From HNR sp040400085 (GTDB lineage: Bacteria; Actinomycetota; Actinomycetes; Actinomycetales; Microbacteriaceae), in NCBI GenBank assembly GCA_040400085.1, contig JBBAQX010000077.1, forward strand, positions 1-20,167: a DNA stretch of 20,167 nt. Direction: 5' to 3'. A program made the position numbers and the translations under genes. Below, in pieces: positions 5,399 to 13,313 of the stretch (its first letter is position 1; each line of letters starts with the position of its first letter). The notes under the pieces are model-generated. The model saw only the letters and a program-made list of their open reading frames with translations, did not search any database and had not been told where the DNA came from.

Positions 5399-5631
5399 TC
5401 CAAATACGCAAACGATCCGGGGAGACTGTCGCTACCGATGACTCGGTGGCGGTGGAGTTTGTTGACTCCCAAGGTAAACTGGCCGTCGCGATCACCCAGA
5501 GCCCCGGCGGGACTGTGCAGATCCTCACGCCGGGCGATCCGATCTTCAACGCCTATGCTCGCATCAACAGTATGCGAGTGTCCAGGGTGAGCGTCCACGA
5601 ACCATTCGCAGGTAAGGAGGCTGCGCTGTAA
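5395..5631 (+). CDS. Small beta-rich protein (78 aa), tail-fibre neighbour
   Basis: ATG 5395 overlaps the previous stop by 4 nt and the TAA stop shares a base with the next ATG at 5631, so translation is coupled on both sides. The sequence alternates hydrophobic and polar residues (DSVAVEFVDSQGKLAVAITQ, then GGTVQILTPGD) as in a small beta sandwich. No signal peptide or known motif is present. Its 3' end contains AAGGAGG (5614-5620), a good ribosome binding site 10 nt before the next gene. Position suggests a virion or fibre-attachment role. Confidence 0.75.
   Translation: MIQIRKRSGETVATDDSVAVEFVDSQGKLAVAITQSPGGTVQILTPGDPIFNAYARINSMRVSRVSVHEPFAGKEAAL
5614..5620 (+). promoter_or_regulatory. 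Strong Shine-Dalgarno sequence for the tail-fibre gene
   Basis: AAGGAGG lies 10 nt before ATG 5631. It is one of very few clear ribosome binding sites in the window and shows that the host uses anti-SD recognition even though most starts here lack it. Confidence 0.65.
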
Positions 5632-6665
5632 TGCCATCTCCTGTAGAGCTGAACGAACTTCGCAACATGTCCGGCGGTGTGCGCAAGCGCATCCTCGAGC
5701 TGCTGCATGGCATCCACATCCCGAAGACGCAGACCGCAGCGCAGGTTGGCACCATCCAGTCGGTAGTCGCTGACGATGTGGGACAGCTGATGCGCGTGGG
5801 GCCCTTCGCTATCGTGCCGCCTCGCGTGGACGCTTACGATTGGTGGATTGCGGAGACGACGACGTCTTGGCGACAACTGGACACCGCGAATGCTGCCACC
5901 CTCAACGGCGCGTATGCCACTATTGCCAGCGTAGCGCTCAAGGCCCCCACTCATTCCCCGACCTTCACAGGGATTCCGCTGGCGCCAGCGGTGGAGGTAG
6001 GAACAGATACCAATCAAATCGCCACGGCGGCTATGGTGACGGCCAGTGTGGCTCCCGCACTGAGCGGTCTGGCAGGTAAGGCGCCACTCGTCTCCCCTGC
6101 TTTCCAAGGCGCACCCACGGCTGAGACGCCGCTACTCAGCGACAATACACGGCGGCTGGCAACTACGGCGTTCGTGCAGAGTCTGATATCTGCCGCCGGC
6201 GCGCCCTCGCGTCACACCGCCTCCGAGACTCCGCCGCTCAATCCAGCGCCAAATGATAGCTGGTTCGATACCACGACGGGTAGTAGTTTCATATTTTACG
6301 ACGGATTCTGGGTTGAGTGCATCGGTCGCGCCGAGTATCCCAACACGACGATGCGTGCTTCGGCGACATCCGTTGTCACAGCTATCAACGAGGACATCAA
6401 CGGTTACGTCCGCTTGACAGCATCAGGCGCGAAGATATTCAACGTGCCAAGTGTAGACGCGAACTTCAATGCTCCCGTGGGCTGCATCATCACCGTCCGC
6501 AATGCCTCCAATACAACCGGCGGTGGAAATATCACTCTCACACCCCTGGCGTCGCTTGCGTTGCCGCTGCCAACACTCAACGCCGCAGTAGGCGAACTCG
6601 TAATACCGCCGCAGACCACCGCACAGATCATCTACGCTGGAAACAACGTGTGGGACGTGCTGTGA
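5631..6665 (+). CDS. Tail fibre protein with tail-fibre repeats (344 aa)
   Basis: Residues 100-185 hold two copies of the classic phage tail-fibre repeat: 'SPTFTGIPLAP...TNQIATAAMV' and 'SPAFQGAPTAE...TRRLATTAFV'. Before them is an N-terminal region (LNELRNMSGGVRKRILELLH) that may bind the virion. After them comes a fibre motif of the type 'PNDSWFDTTTGSSFIFYDGFWVE' (written here in outline), about residues 203-228, and a beta-rich C-terminus with Asn/Thr-rich strands (NASNTTGGGNITLTPLA). Trimeric fibres of this type position receptor-binding modules. The gene is coupled to 5395 upstream and is followed after 1 nt by the large protease-bearing gene, suggesting that both belong to one appendage. 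Confidence 0.85.
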   Translation: MPSPVELNELRNMSGGVRKRILELLHGIHIPKTQTAAQVGTIQSVVADDVGQLMRVGPFAIVPPRVDAYDWWIAETTTSWRQLDTANAATLNGAYATIASVALKAPTHSPTFTGIPLAPAVEVGTDTNQIATAAMVTASVAPALSGLAGKAPLVSPAFQGAPTAETPLLSDNTRRLATTAFVQSLISAAGAPSRHTASETPPLNPAPNDSWFDTTTGSSFIFYDGFWVECIGRAEYPNTTMRASATSVVTAINEDINGYVRLTASGAKIFNVPSVDANFNAPVGCIITVRNASNTTGGGNITLTPLASLALPLPTLNAAVGELVIPPQTTAQIIYAGNNVWDVL

Positions 6666-6666
6666 C

Positions 6667-9600
6667 ATGCTGAACCTGATTACATCGATTGCCAAGGATC
6701 GCAGGCGGCATATCACGCCGCTTCCGGTATTACACCCGCCGCAGTTGATCGATCCTCCGGCCATCATCAGTGGCGGGGCGCGACCGGACGCAATGTATTT
6801 ACCTTCGCAGGAGTGGGAGTGGTGGGCTCTGGAAGGCAGCACGCTGACCGCCACCGTCGGCAACTGGGACGTGACTGATGGTCCGGTGACCCTGTCATAC
6901 CAGTGGTGGGATGCGGCAAATGACGTCGCGATGGGACCACTTGGATCGCTCAGTTACACCGTCATGGAGTCAGACCTGGGAGCCCGAGTGCTGTATTTAA
7001 AGGTGACGGCTACCCGTGATGGGTTGACGACCGTAGCGGCAACATGGAACAACGTCCTACCTACGTGGTCATGGGCCGGTCCCCCGCAGTCCCCTGTCAT
7101 GTGGGTAGGCGTGATGCCTGGTGGAAGCCATGCGCCAGGACAGATCGTAACCAAACCAGCAATCACTTGGACGGACCCATACGCGGGCACAGGTATGGCT
7201 GCCATGGTCGTACAGGGGGAGTGGTTCAAGAACGGCATAGCGACAGGCAGCCACGCAGAAACCTATAGCGCTACCGTCGAAGGTGATGCGCTCGAGTGGC
7301 GAGAGTCTGCTACCAACGAGTCGGGGACATCCACCAATGCGCCGATGCTGTTTCCGGTTAGCGCTTTCGTGGAGAATTACAAAAACGAGGTGCTTGACGA
7401 GTTCCGCAGCCTAGTCGCCGGCAAGGTAGGCGGTGCCGCCGGGATGAACGTGTATTCGGTCATCAACCACGCCACGCAGGAATTCGTGCGCAACCCGAAC
7501 TGCTGGCTGCCGAGGGCGACCTTGGCTTATCTGGTCTCTAAAGTCGTGTCTCATGGTGCGGAAACTGGCGGCTACGGGGCCATCTTCACCGGGGAATACG
7601 GAGGCATCATGATCACCCCGCGACACGTCCTGTTCTGCAATCACGCGCACCCCGCAGCCGGCACACACAACAACGTGCCCGGAACAGGGACTTGGGGAGT
7701 CAACCGAAACCTGGGGCCTCAGAAGCTGCGTTTCGTGAGAATGGACGGCTCGGTTGCCGAGGTGACGCTGCTGATGCAGACTTATTTGCCGGATGTAAAT
7801 GCGTGTCGAGGCGGCACCACCATCGCACAGATGGAAGCGATGCGCGCGTCCGACCCGAACCTGTTCACGTACAATCTGCAGTTGCATCCGACTCCCGACC
7901 TCGTCAACCCGCTAGGTAACCCGGTATGGGACTATTGGGACTTGTGCGTAGGCGTCGTGGACGTGGACGTGACTACCCTCGGCATTCCGGTTATTCCGAC
8001 CATGCGGGTCGCTGATGGAATGGGAATAGTACCGCTTATGGGTCCTTTATTCGCCATATCGCAGGACGGGTTATGGGCCAACCATGAGGCGTATAATTGG
8101 CACAACGTCATCGGCGACTACCCATTCCCTAACCGCCCGATGGCGTGGATCTCTGGCTACGAGCCAAATAAAGTTGGCGTCGGGCAGCATCCACTGTGGG
8201 AATACGATCAGGCGTTCAGGCCTTTTGCCTACGAAGTGTGGCCTGGCGACTCCGGCACGCCTTCTTTTCTGCTGCACAGGGGGATACCGTATCTATACTA
8301 CATCATCTCCGGCTCTAATCCTGGTTACCCTCCCACCAATGAATGGGTCAACGCGGCGATCGCCCACGTAGACTCGGTCGCTGTCGCGCAAGGTCGTATG
8401 AGCGAAGTGACAGGACTGACGTTGAATCCGTTCGATCCACCTGCGAGCTACCCGCCGCCGTTCATAGAGACTAAAGGCGGCATGGATTCGGGATTTGTGG
8501 ACGACTTCAACGGAGCTTACTGGACCCGCCACTCTTTCGCAGGTGCGACGCTGACATATTACCCGAACATCTGGGATCAGGCGCAGGGTCCTACAATTGT
8601 GCATGGCCAGTGGTGGAACCTGGAAAGCGGCTGTGCGGCCGGACCACTAGGAGTTTCCTCTTACACGGTCAAAGCACAGGACGTAGGCGCGACGCTGGTC
8701 TGGCGGGAGGTCGCACACCGCGGAGAGCACGAGGTAATAAAGATGTCGGACGGGTCGGGCGCCGACTTAGAATATGTTCGGGTCGTTGCGAAAGGTAGCC
8801 TGGGTCCGAATTTCATACCTCAATTGAACAACCCCGACTGGACCACGATGGAGCCAACCGCCACATCGCGATTCCCGGGGGCCACGGCGAGTCGACCAAA
8901 CCTCATATGGGCGTATCCGGCGCAGGGCCTGCTGTCACTAGATATCACTTGGACATGGATTAAGAACGGCGCGGATACCGGCGTAAGTACCGCCACATAC
9001 TCGGACGTAGCAGAAGGGGATTCGCTTCAGTATCGAGAAGAGGCGCTTGGCGCCGCAGTGGATCCAGGTGTAATGCTCAGCGGCGCCCTGAAGTTCTCCA
9101 ATTTATACGGGACGCTCCAGCGCGACTTAACGCCGGCCTTCCTCGCTTTGGTGGGGGATAAGCTGGGCGGGGCGGCAAACATGAATGTGTATTCCAGCTA
9201 CAACCACCTGACCGGCACTTACACGCGCAATACAAACCTGTGGAGTGCCCCTCTTGTTTCCCAGCTGACCGGTGTAGTGGCAGTCCACTTCAGGTCGGAT
9301 ACCTACGCAACGGCCGGCGGCGAGATATCCGACTCTTACGGGGGCGTGTTCATCACCCAGCGGCATCTCCTATTCTGCAATCACGCGCACCCCGCAGCCG
9401 ACGTGTCTTGGCCGACTACTACGCGCATGCGCCTGCGTTTCGTAAGGGCCGACAACACGGTCGTGCACGCAACCATAATCAGCAACACAACTTTGCGAGG
9501 CGATTGGGGAACACTCCCGCCCGACATGAGGGACTCGTGGATCGCCGCTAACCCCGGAGCCACAGGGTTTGACGCGTATCAACCAGACCTGTGTGTTGTC

Positions 9601-10092
9601 ATGGTAGACGTGACCGCTGACTCCCTAGGTCTGCCGGTGGTTCCCATCCCTGTCTTCAACCAGGACGACTTCAACGAACTGATGAAATTGGGGCCGCTCT
9701 TCGAGTGTACGCAAGGTTCATCACGCAATCCGACGCACAGCCCAACATTCCCCGACCAACCACCCCTGTTGCTCGCGGCCGATTACCCGCGCTACAACGA
9801 CCCCATGGTGATCATCGGTGATTACTATTACACCGCCGGGAGACGTCTCCAGAACTTCAGCTACAGAGCGTGGAAGGGTGACTCAGGTACGCCTTATTTC
9901 ATGCTCTACCGCAATACGGTTTACCTTATGGGCGTGTGCACTATGGGCGCATTTGCCGGAGAGCTGGCGTTTACGCATATCGCCGAAATCAACGCACTGA
10001 TCGCCGCGGCGGACGACGCCGCCGTGAGGTTGGGACGGTTGTCCGCGCCTACAGGGCTCACCGTGGTTCCGGTCCCTCTTCCCTTGGATTGA
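6667..10092 (+). CDS. Virion-associated protein with duplicated Ig-like and trypsin-like serine protease modules (1141 aa)
   Basis: The protein is an internal tandem duplication. Each half has two Ig-like units of the 'YQWW...SYTV...DLGA' and 'WFKNG...TYSATVEGDALEWRESA' type (about residues 55-225 and 610-800), then a region beginning GGAAGMNVYS or GGAANMNVYS and a chymotrypsin-like protease. In copy 1 the likely triad is H326 (RHVLFCNHAHP, aligning with the trypsin VLTAAHC motif), D425 (DLCVGVVDV) and S529 (PGDSGTP). In copy 2 it is H906, D974 and S1073 (KGDSGTP). It follows the tail-fibre gene after 1 nt, so a role at the host surface or in fibre maturation is likely. The protease assignment rests on motifs only; substrate and family are unknown. 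The stop codon lies inside the next promoter's -35. Confidence 0.75.
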   Translation: MLNLITSIAKDRRRHITPLPVLHPPQLIDPPAIISGGARPDAMYLPSQEWEWWALEGSTLTATVGNWDVTDGPVTLSYQWWDAANDVAMGPLGSLSYTVMESDLGARVLYLKVTATRDGLTTVAATWNNVLPTWSWAGPPQSPVMWVGVMPGGSHAPGQIVTKPAITWTDPYAGTGMAAMVVQGEWFKNGIATGSHAETYSATVEGDALEWRESATNESGTSTNAPMLFPVSAFVENYKNEVLDEFRSLVAGKVGGAAGMNVYSVINHATQEFVRNPNCWLPRATLAYLVSKVVSHGAETGGYGAIFTGEYGGIMITPRHVLFCNHAHPAAGTHNNVPGTGTWGVNRNLGPQKLRFVRMDGSVAEVTLLMQTYLPDVNACRGGTTIAQMEAMRASDPNLFTYNLQLHPTPDLVNPLGNPVWDYWDLCVGVVDVDVTTLGIPVIPTMRVADGMGIVPLMGPLFAISQDGLWANHEAYNWHNVIGDYPFPNRPMAWISGYEPNKVGVGQHPLWEYDQAFRPFAYEVWPGDSGTPSFLLHRGIPYLYYIISGSNPGYPPTNEWVNAAIAHVDSVAVAQGRMSEVTGLTLNPFDPPASYPPPFIETKGGMDSGFVDDFNGAYWTRHSFAGATLTYYPNIWDQAQGPTIVHGQWWNLESGCAAGPLGVSSYTVKAQDVGATLVWREVAHRGEHEVIKMSDGSGADLEYVRVVAKGSLGPNFIPQLNNPDWTTMEPTATSRFPGATASRPNLIWAYPAQGLLSLDITWTWIKNGADTGVSTATYSDVAEGDSLQYREEALGAAVDPGVMLSGALKFSNLYGTLQRDLTPAFLALVGDKLGGAANMNVYSSYNHLTGTYTRNTNLWSAPLVSQLTGVVAVHFRSDTYATAGGEISDSYGGVFITQRHLLFCNHAHPAADVSWPTTTRMRLRFVRADNTVVHATIISNTTLRGDWGTLPPDMRDSWIAANPGATGFDAYQPDLCVVMVDVTADSLGLPVVPIPVFNQDDFNELMKLGPLFECTQGSSRNPTHSPTFPDQPPLLLAADYPRYNDPMVIIGDYYYTAGRRLQNFSYRAWKGDSGTPYFMLYRNTVYLMGVCTMGAFAGELAFTHIAEINALIAAADDAAVRLGRLSAPTGLTVVPVPLPLD

Positions 10093-10117
10093 CACCGCAT
10101 CCGCTTTCGGATAACTT
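10089..10117 (+). promoter_or_regulatory. Late promoter, leaderless GTG start at 10124
   Basis: TTGACA (10089-10094) overlaps the stop codon of the previous gene. After 17 nt comes TAACTT (10112-10117), and 6 nt later the GTG at 10124. The spacer holds a small hairpin, ATCCG (10099-10103) with CGGAT (10108-10112), that reaches the first base of the -10. Confidence 0.65.
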
Positions 10118-10123
10118 TGCCCC

Positions 10124-10477
10124 GTGCCCGCGCTAGACTTTCCACCGTCCGCCGTCCTCGGTAATAATCCGTCGATCGGAGACGTGTGGCCGCTCACAGG
10201 CCCCGTTCGCTGGCGTTACAGTGGCAATCTAGTCTGGCGCAGCGTTGCGCAGGTTTCTTCCGCAGGGGCTGGCGCAGGGGGAGGTGTCATCTTTTCCGCC
10301 ACACCACCCACCGACCACACGGTCCTGTGGCACGATACCATCGACAACACGCTCAACTACTGGGGCGGTAGCACGTGGGTGTCTTACTTCGCAGTTACGG
10401 CCTCCGACGCAGGACTCACACTCGGCGGCGAAACTCTCACACTCGGCGGCGAAACCCTCACATTTGCAGCAGCATAA
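10124..10477 (+). CDS. Small appendage protein with fibre-type motifs (117 aa)
   Basis: The GTG start is chosen because it lies exactly where the promoter at 10089 predicts +1. The N-terminus (PSAVLGNNPSIGDVW, then RWRYSGNLVW) and the middle (PPTDHTVLWHDTIDNTLNYW) match small Trp/Gly beta motifs common in phage fibre and collar proteins. Residues 98-117 contain the repeat LTLGGETLTLGGETLTF, encoded by a 21-nt tandem repeat. No enzyme motif is seen. It precedes the beta-helix appendage gene by 12 nt and is probably part of the same structure. Confidence 0.7.
   Translation: MPALDFPPSAVLGNNPSIGDVWPLTGPVRWRYSGNLVWRSVAQVSSAGAGAGGGVIFSATPPTDHTVLWHDTIDNTLNYWGGSTWVSYFAVTASDAGLTLGGETLTLGGETLTFAAA
10415..10462 (+). 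repeat. 21-nt tandem repeat, 2.3 copies
   Basis: Units at 10415-10435 and 10436-10456 differ at one base, with a partial third to 10462. They encode LTLGGET repeats at the C-terminus of the 117-aa protein, keeping the reading frame. Confidence 0.8.
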
Positions 10478-10489
10478 ACATCCAAGATC

Positions 10490-11999
10490 ATGGCTAAACC
10501 AATCGAAAACCTCACCACACCCGAACAAGCCGCCATCCGGTCTTACATCGGCGTGTCGCCTCTCAATATCGCGCACGCGGATCTGGTTACTGCCCGAGCC
10601 GGTAGTAACCTAGTCCCGGGTCGCTGGTATCGCATCACCGACTACCGCACCAAATACGCCCGCTTTAGGTGGACGGGGGCAGGCACGGCGTGGGATACTG
10701 AAGTGGCGACAGCCGCGGTGGAGCCGTTGCTGGTGATGGCTCTGGCCGCCAACAAGCTCTGTATGGAGGCCTTCAGCGAGGCATTCCCGCAGGACGTGAT
10801 CGTCTACGACGTGACGGATAGCAGCGTCACCGGCACTGCCGGGACACAAAGTCGCACCGGATACATCCAACGTCGGACGGACACCAAGCGCAACATCAGC
10901 CTACCTTACGACTACCGGACGATGAAGTGGAACCGCTACAGGGCGGACACTGCTGCATTCCCGGCTTACTCGGCAAATACGGTTTATGCTCCCGATGCGC
11001 TGTTTAGCTCCGGCGGTGATTTCTATATCGCCACGGGCGCGGTAGTAGTATACTCAACCGCCTCTACTAACGTGGGTCCTGATGCCGGCATCGAGATAGG
11101 CGATATCGTTGGCGGCGAAGGGATCGCCGAAGGCACAGTAGTTACGTCTTTCGTAGACGGAGTAATCACGCTTAGTGCGGCACTTACGGGAAGTCCGACC
11201 GGCCAATGGACATTCACTAAACCCGCGTTAGCGACCGCTCGTCTACTTGTGGGCGCTGCTGACACTACCTACTTGGTTGGGCGCGAGGGGCAGAACATCC
11301 AGCTTTATGCTGACAGCGGTGTAGTAGATGGCGCGATTCTGCAGCCATTGGGGTCTGCGGTGGAGTTTTTCACATTTTCCAGCACGCTGCAGTCGGCGCC
11401 TAGCGAATGGTCTGCAAGCGTTAGTAATTTCATACAATCCGGACTGTCGAGCGTAGTGTATAACAACGTGATTTATGCTGCGAATTGCAAAGACATCACC
11501 ATCGGGACCGGATTCACCTCCAACACCATCAGAGATAACTTTACCAACAACGCCATCGGAAACAGCTTCTACGGAAACACCATCGGTAGCGGGTTCTCCT
11601 CCAACATNNNNNNNNNNNNNNNNNNNNNNNNNNNNNNNNNNNNNNNNNNNNNNNNNNNNNNNNNNNNNNNNNNNNNNNNNNNNNNNNNNNNNNNNNNNNN
11701 NNNNNNNCACCGCCAATACCATCGGAAACAGCTTCTACGGAAACACCATCGGTAGCGGGTTCCTCGGAAACATCGCCTTGGCTGGCTTCAACGGAAGCAC
11801 CATCGGCGACTCCTTCCGATACAACACAATAATATCCAATGACTTTGGCGGAGGAGTTCTCTCATCTGTCAACTTCGCAGGCGCGTCTCACGTTTACAAT
11901 GCTTACCCCACCACCATCGCAGCGAACGAAGTCGGCACGCTCAAGCTGTCCTACCTAAACACCTCCAACGTCCTCACTTACGTCGCCCCAACCTCTTAA
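10490..11999 (+). CDS. Appendage protein with nonapeptide beta-helix repeats, interrupted by the assembly gap
   Basis: I read 10490-11607 and 11708-11999 as one gene split by 100 N. Residues 1-160 include LVPGRWYRITDYRTKY and a block with 'GYIQRRTDTKRNISLPYDYR', a pattern I associate with large beta-helical phage proteins. The gap lies in 9-residue repeats of form N-x-I-G-x-x-F-x-x (NTIRDNFTN, NAIGNSFYG, NTIGSGFSS; after it NTIGNSFYG, NTIGSGFLG), which should build a right-handed helix. The C-terminus (TIAANEVGTLKLSYLNTSNV) ends at TAA 11997-11999. The reading frame differs across the gap only because the N-run is a placeholder. No SD is present; the start lies 12 nt after the previous stop. 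Confidence 0.7.
11553..11762 (+). repeat. 27-nt repeat array flanking the gap
   Basis: A 44-nt stretch at 11553-11596 recurs exactly at 11719-11762, one copy on each side of the N-run. Both are part of the 27-nt (9-codon) repeat array. Confidence 0.85.
11608..11707. other. Assembly gap (100 N)
   Basis: Exactly 100 N, the usual placeholder for unknown size. The identical 44-nt flanks suggest that the assembler failed within the repeat. By repeat phase the missing length should be 15 + 27k nt. Confidence 0.95.
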
Positions 12000-12002
12000 A
12001 GC

Positions 12003-12533
12003 ATGAAAGCCATCACCACCACCACTGACTTCCCAGAAGGCGATACCGTCCGCGCCAAGTTCACTGTCCTAGGCGATACGCGCACCGTGCGTCGTCTTTT
12101 GCCTACTCCGCCACCACAAGAAGGGGAGACGCCGGAGGAGGCCATGGAGCGTATGCGTCCCGTGCTTGGAGACGTGACAGAGACCTTCGACAACCTCGTC
12201 GCTGTCGAGCGCATCCCTGCAGCTACCGTCTCCGCCCGCGCAACCCACTGGTATAACGTCGTCAACAACCTCCCCATCCCTCCCTCCGTCCCGGTCGAGA
12301 TCGCCAACTGGCGTGCCCGCGCTGTGCTGGAGCTGGCCGGGCTGCTCGATGAGGTCACCTCCGCCCTCTACGCTATGGAGGGTGACGCGGGCATCGTGGC
12401 ACGCCACGCCTGGAACTCCGGCGCGGCCCTTGCCCGCAACGGCCCGACCGTCACGTCCCTCGCCGCCCTGCTGACGCTCACCGACGTTCAGGTCGACGCC
12501 ATGTTCATCCAAGCCGCCAACCTGAACGTCTGA
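12003..12533 (+). CDS. Small appendage-linked protein, possible fibre chaperone (176 aa)
   Basis: It starts 3 nt after the previous stop with no ribosome binding site and its stop overlaps the next start by 4 nt. Residues 1-30 are a beta strand pair (TTTDFPEGDTVRAKFTVLGD), then a Pro/Glu linker. Residues 95-176 form a helical domain, beginning VPVEIANWRARAVLELAGLL and ending 'LTDVQVDAMFIQAANLNV'. This C-terminal pattern, an 'IANWRAKAVLE' helix followed by 'LGLTxxQVDxLF', recurs in small phage proteins next to tail fibres, where an assembly-helper role is often assumed. That role is inference here. Confidence 0.7.
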   Translation: MKAITTTTDFPEGDTVRAKFTVLGDTRTVRRLLPTPPPQEGETPEEAMERMRPVLGDVTETFDNLVAVERIPAATVSARATHWYNVVNNLPIPPSVPVEIANWRARAVLELAGLLDEVTSALYAMEGDAGIVARHAWNSGAALARNGPTVTSLAALLTLTDVQVDAMFIQAANLNV

Positions 12534-13306
12534 TGATCAACTACCCAGGCACCAACGGCACGCCAGGCGTGCCTACCGACCACGTGTCGGCGCCTTGGGT
12601 TGATCCCGCTACCGGGATTGGGTGGTTGTGGGCTGTGCGGGGAAGTTCGGGCAAGTGGGGCAAGGCTCCCGCCGCCACTGCGCTGGCTGCTGTAACCGTG
12701 TCGAGCGCTCCTACCGGGGCAATAGTCACGGCATTGTCCGCTACTGATGAGACGATATACCTGAAGTCGACCTCTTCCTCGGTCGCATCTATTTCGCTAG
12801 TCCTACCCGATGCCGCCTACGCCATGAAGATCCTCGTCCTAATATTGGCGTTCGCCTCCCTCGCAGCAGCCCGCAGCGTCCCAGTTTCCTGGGACGCCAA
12901 CCCAGCAGACCAGGTGGTGCTCGGCTACCGCCTCTACGTGGGCGGCACGCTGACCGCCGCCACGACCAGCACCACCTGGTCGCTGACGCTGCCTGACACA
13001 GAGGCGTCGGTCACGCTCACAGCCTTCAACGAGAAGGGTGAGTCGCCCCACACCGCACCACTTGTCATCCCGGCGGTGATACCGGCCCCCGTAGCCACCC
13101 TCCAGCGCTCAAAGGATTTGGTGACATGGGCTGCGCTGATGCCGGTCACCGCCCAGAACCAGCAACGGCTCAGGGTCAAAATTACTCCTCGCACCGGGGA
13201 GCTCCCTGCGGTAGAAATCGAGCAGACGAACGACGACGGCCTTACGTGGGTCCTGATCACCGCCGTCCCCTACGATCCGCCGGAATTTTTCAGAATCAAA
13301 TATTGA
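12533..13306 (+). CDS. FN3-domain protein with internal signal peptide, possible in-frame fusion (257 aa)
   Basis: Residues 1-97 are a tail-fibre-type beta domain (GWLWAVRGSSGKWG, ATDETIYLKS, VASISLVLPDA) that appears cut short. At residue 98, in frame, comes a perfect-looking signal peptide (MKILVLILAFASLAAARS), then a fibronectin type III domain (VPVSWDANP, VLGYRLYVGG, ASVTLTAFNEKGES) and a C-terminal beta segment with LQRSKDLVTWAAL. ATG 12824 could therefore start a second, secreted product. No SD or -10 precedes it. Either two genes have fused or a nested start is used. 'SKDLVTW'-type motifs are common in Verrucomicrobiota, a weak hint at host or donor. Confidence 0.7.
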   Translation: MINYPGTNGTPGVPTDHVSAPWVDPATGIGWLWAVRGSSGKWGKAPAATALAAVTVSSAPTGAIVTALSATDETIYLKSTSSSVASISLVLPDAAYAMKILVLILAFASLAAARSVPVSWDANPADQVVLGYRLYVGGTLTAATTSTTWSLTLPDTEASVTLTAFNEKGESPHTAPLVIPAVIPAPVATLQRSKDLVTWAALMPVTAQNQQRLRVKITPRTGELPAVEIEQTNDDGLTWVLITAVPYDPPEFFRIKY

Positions 13307-13313
13307 TACCAGT

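Noticed and set aside
11553..11762. CRISPR array, because of evenly spaced repeats
   Set aside because: The repeats are direct, coding, 27 nt long with no spacers, and keep the reading frame.
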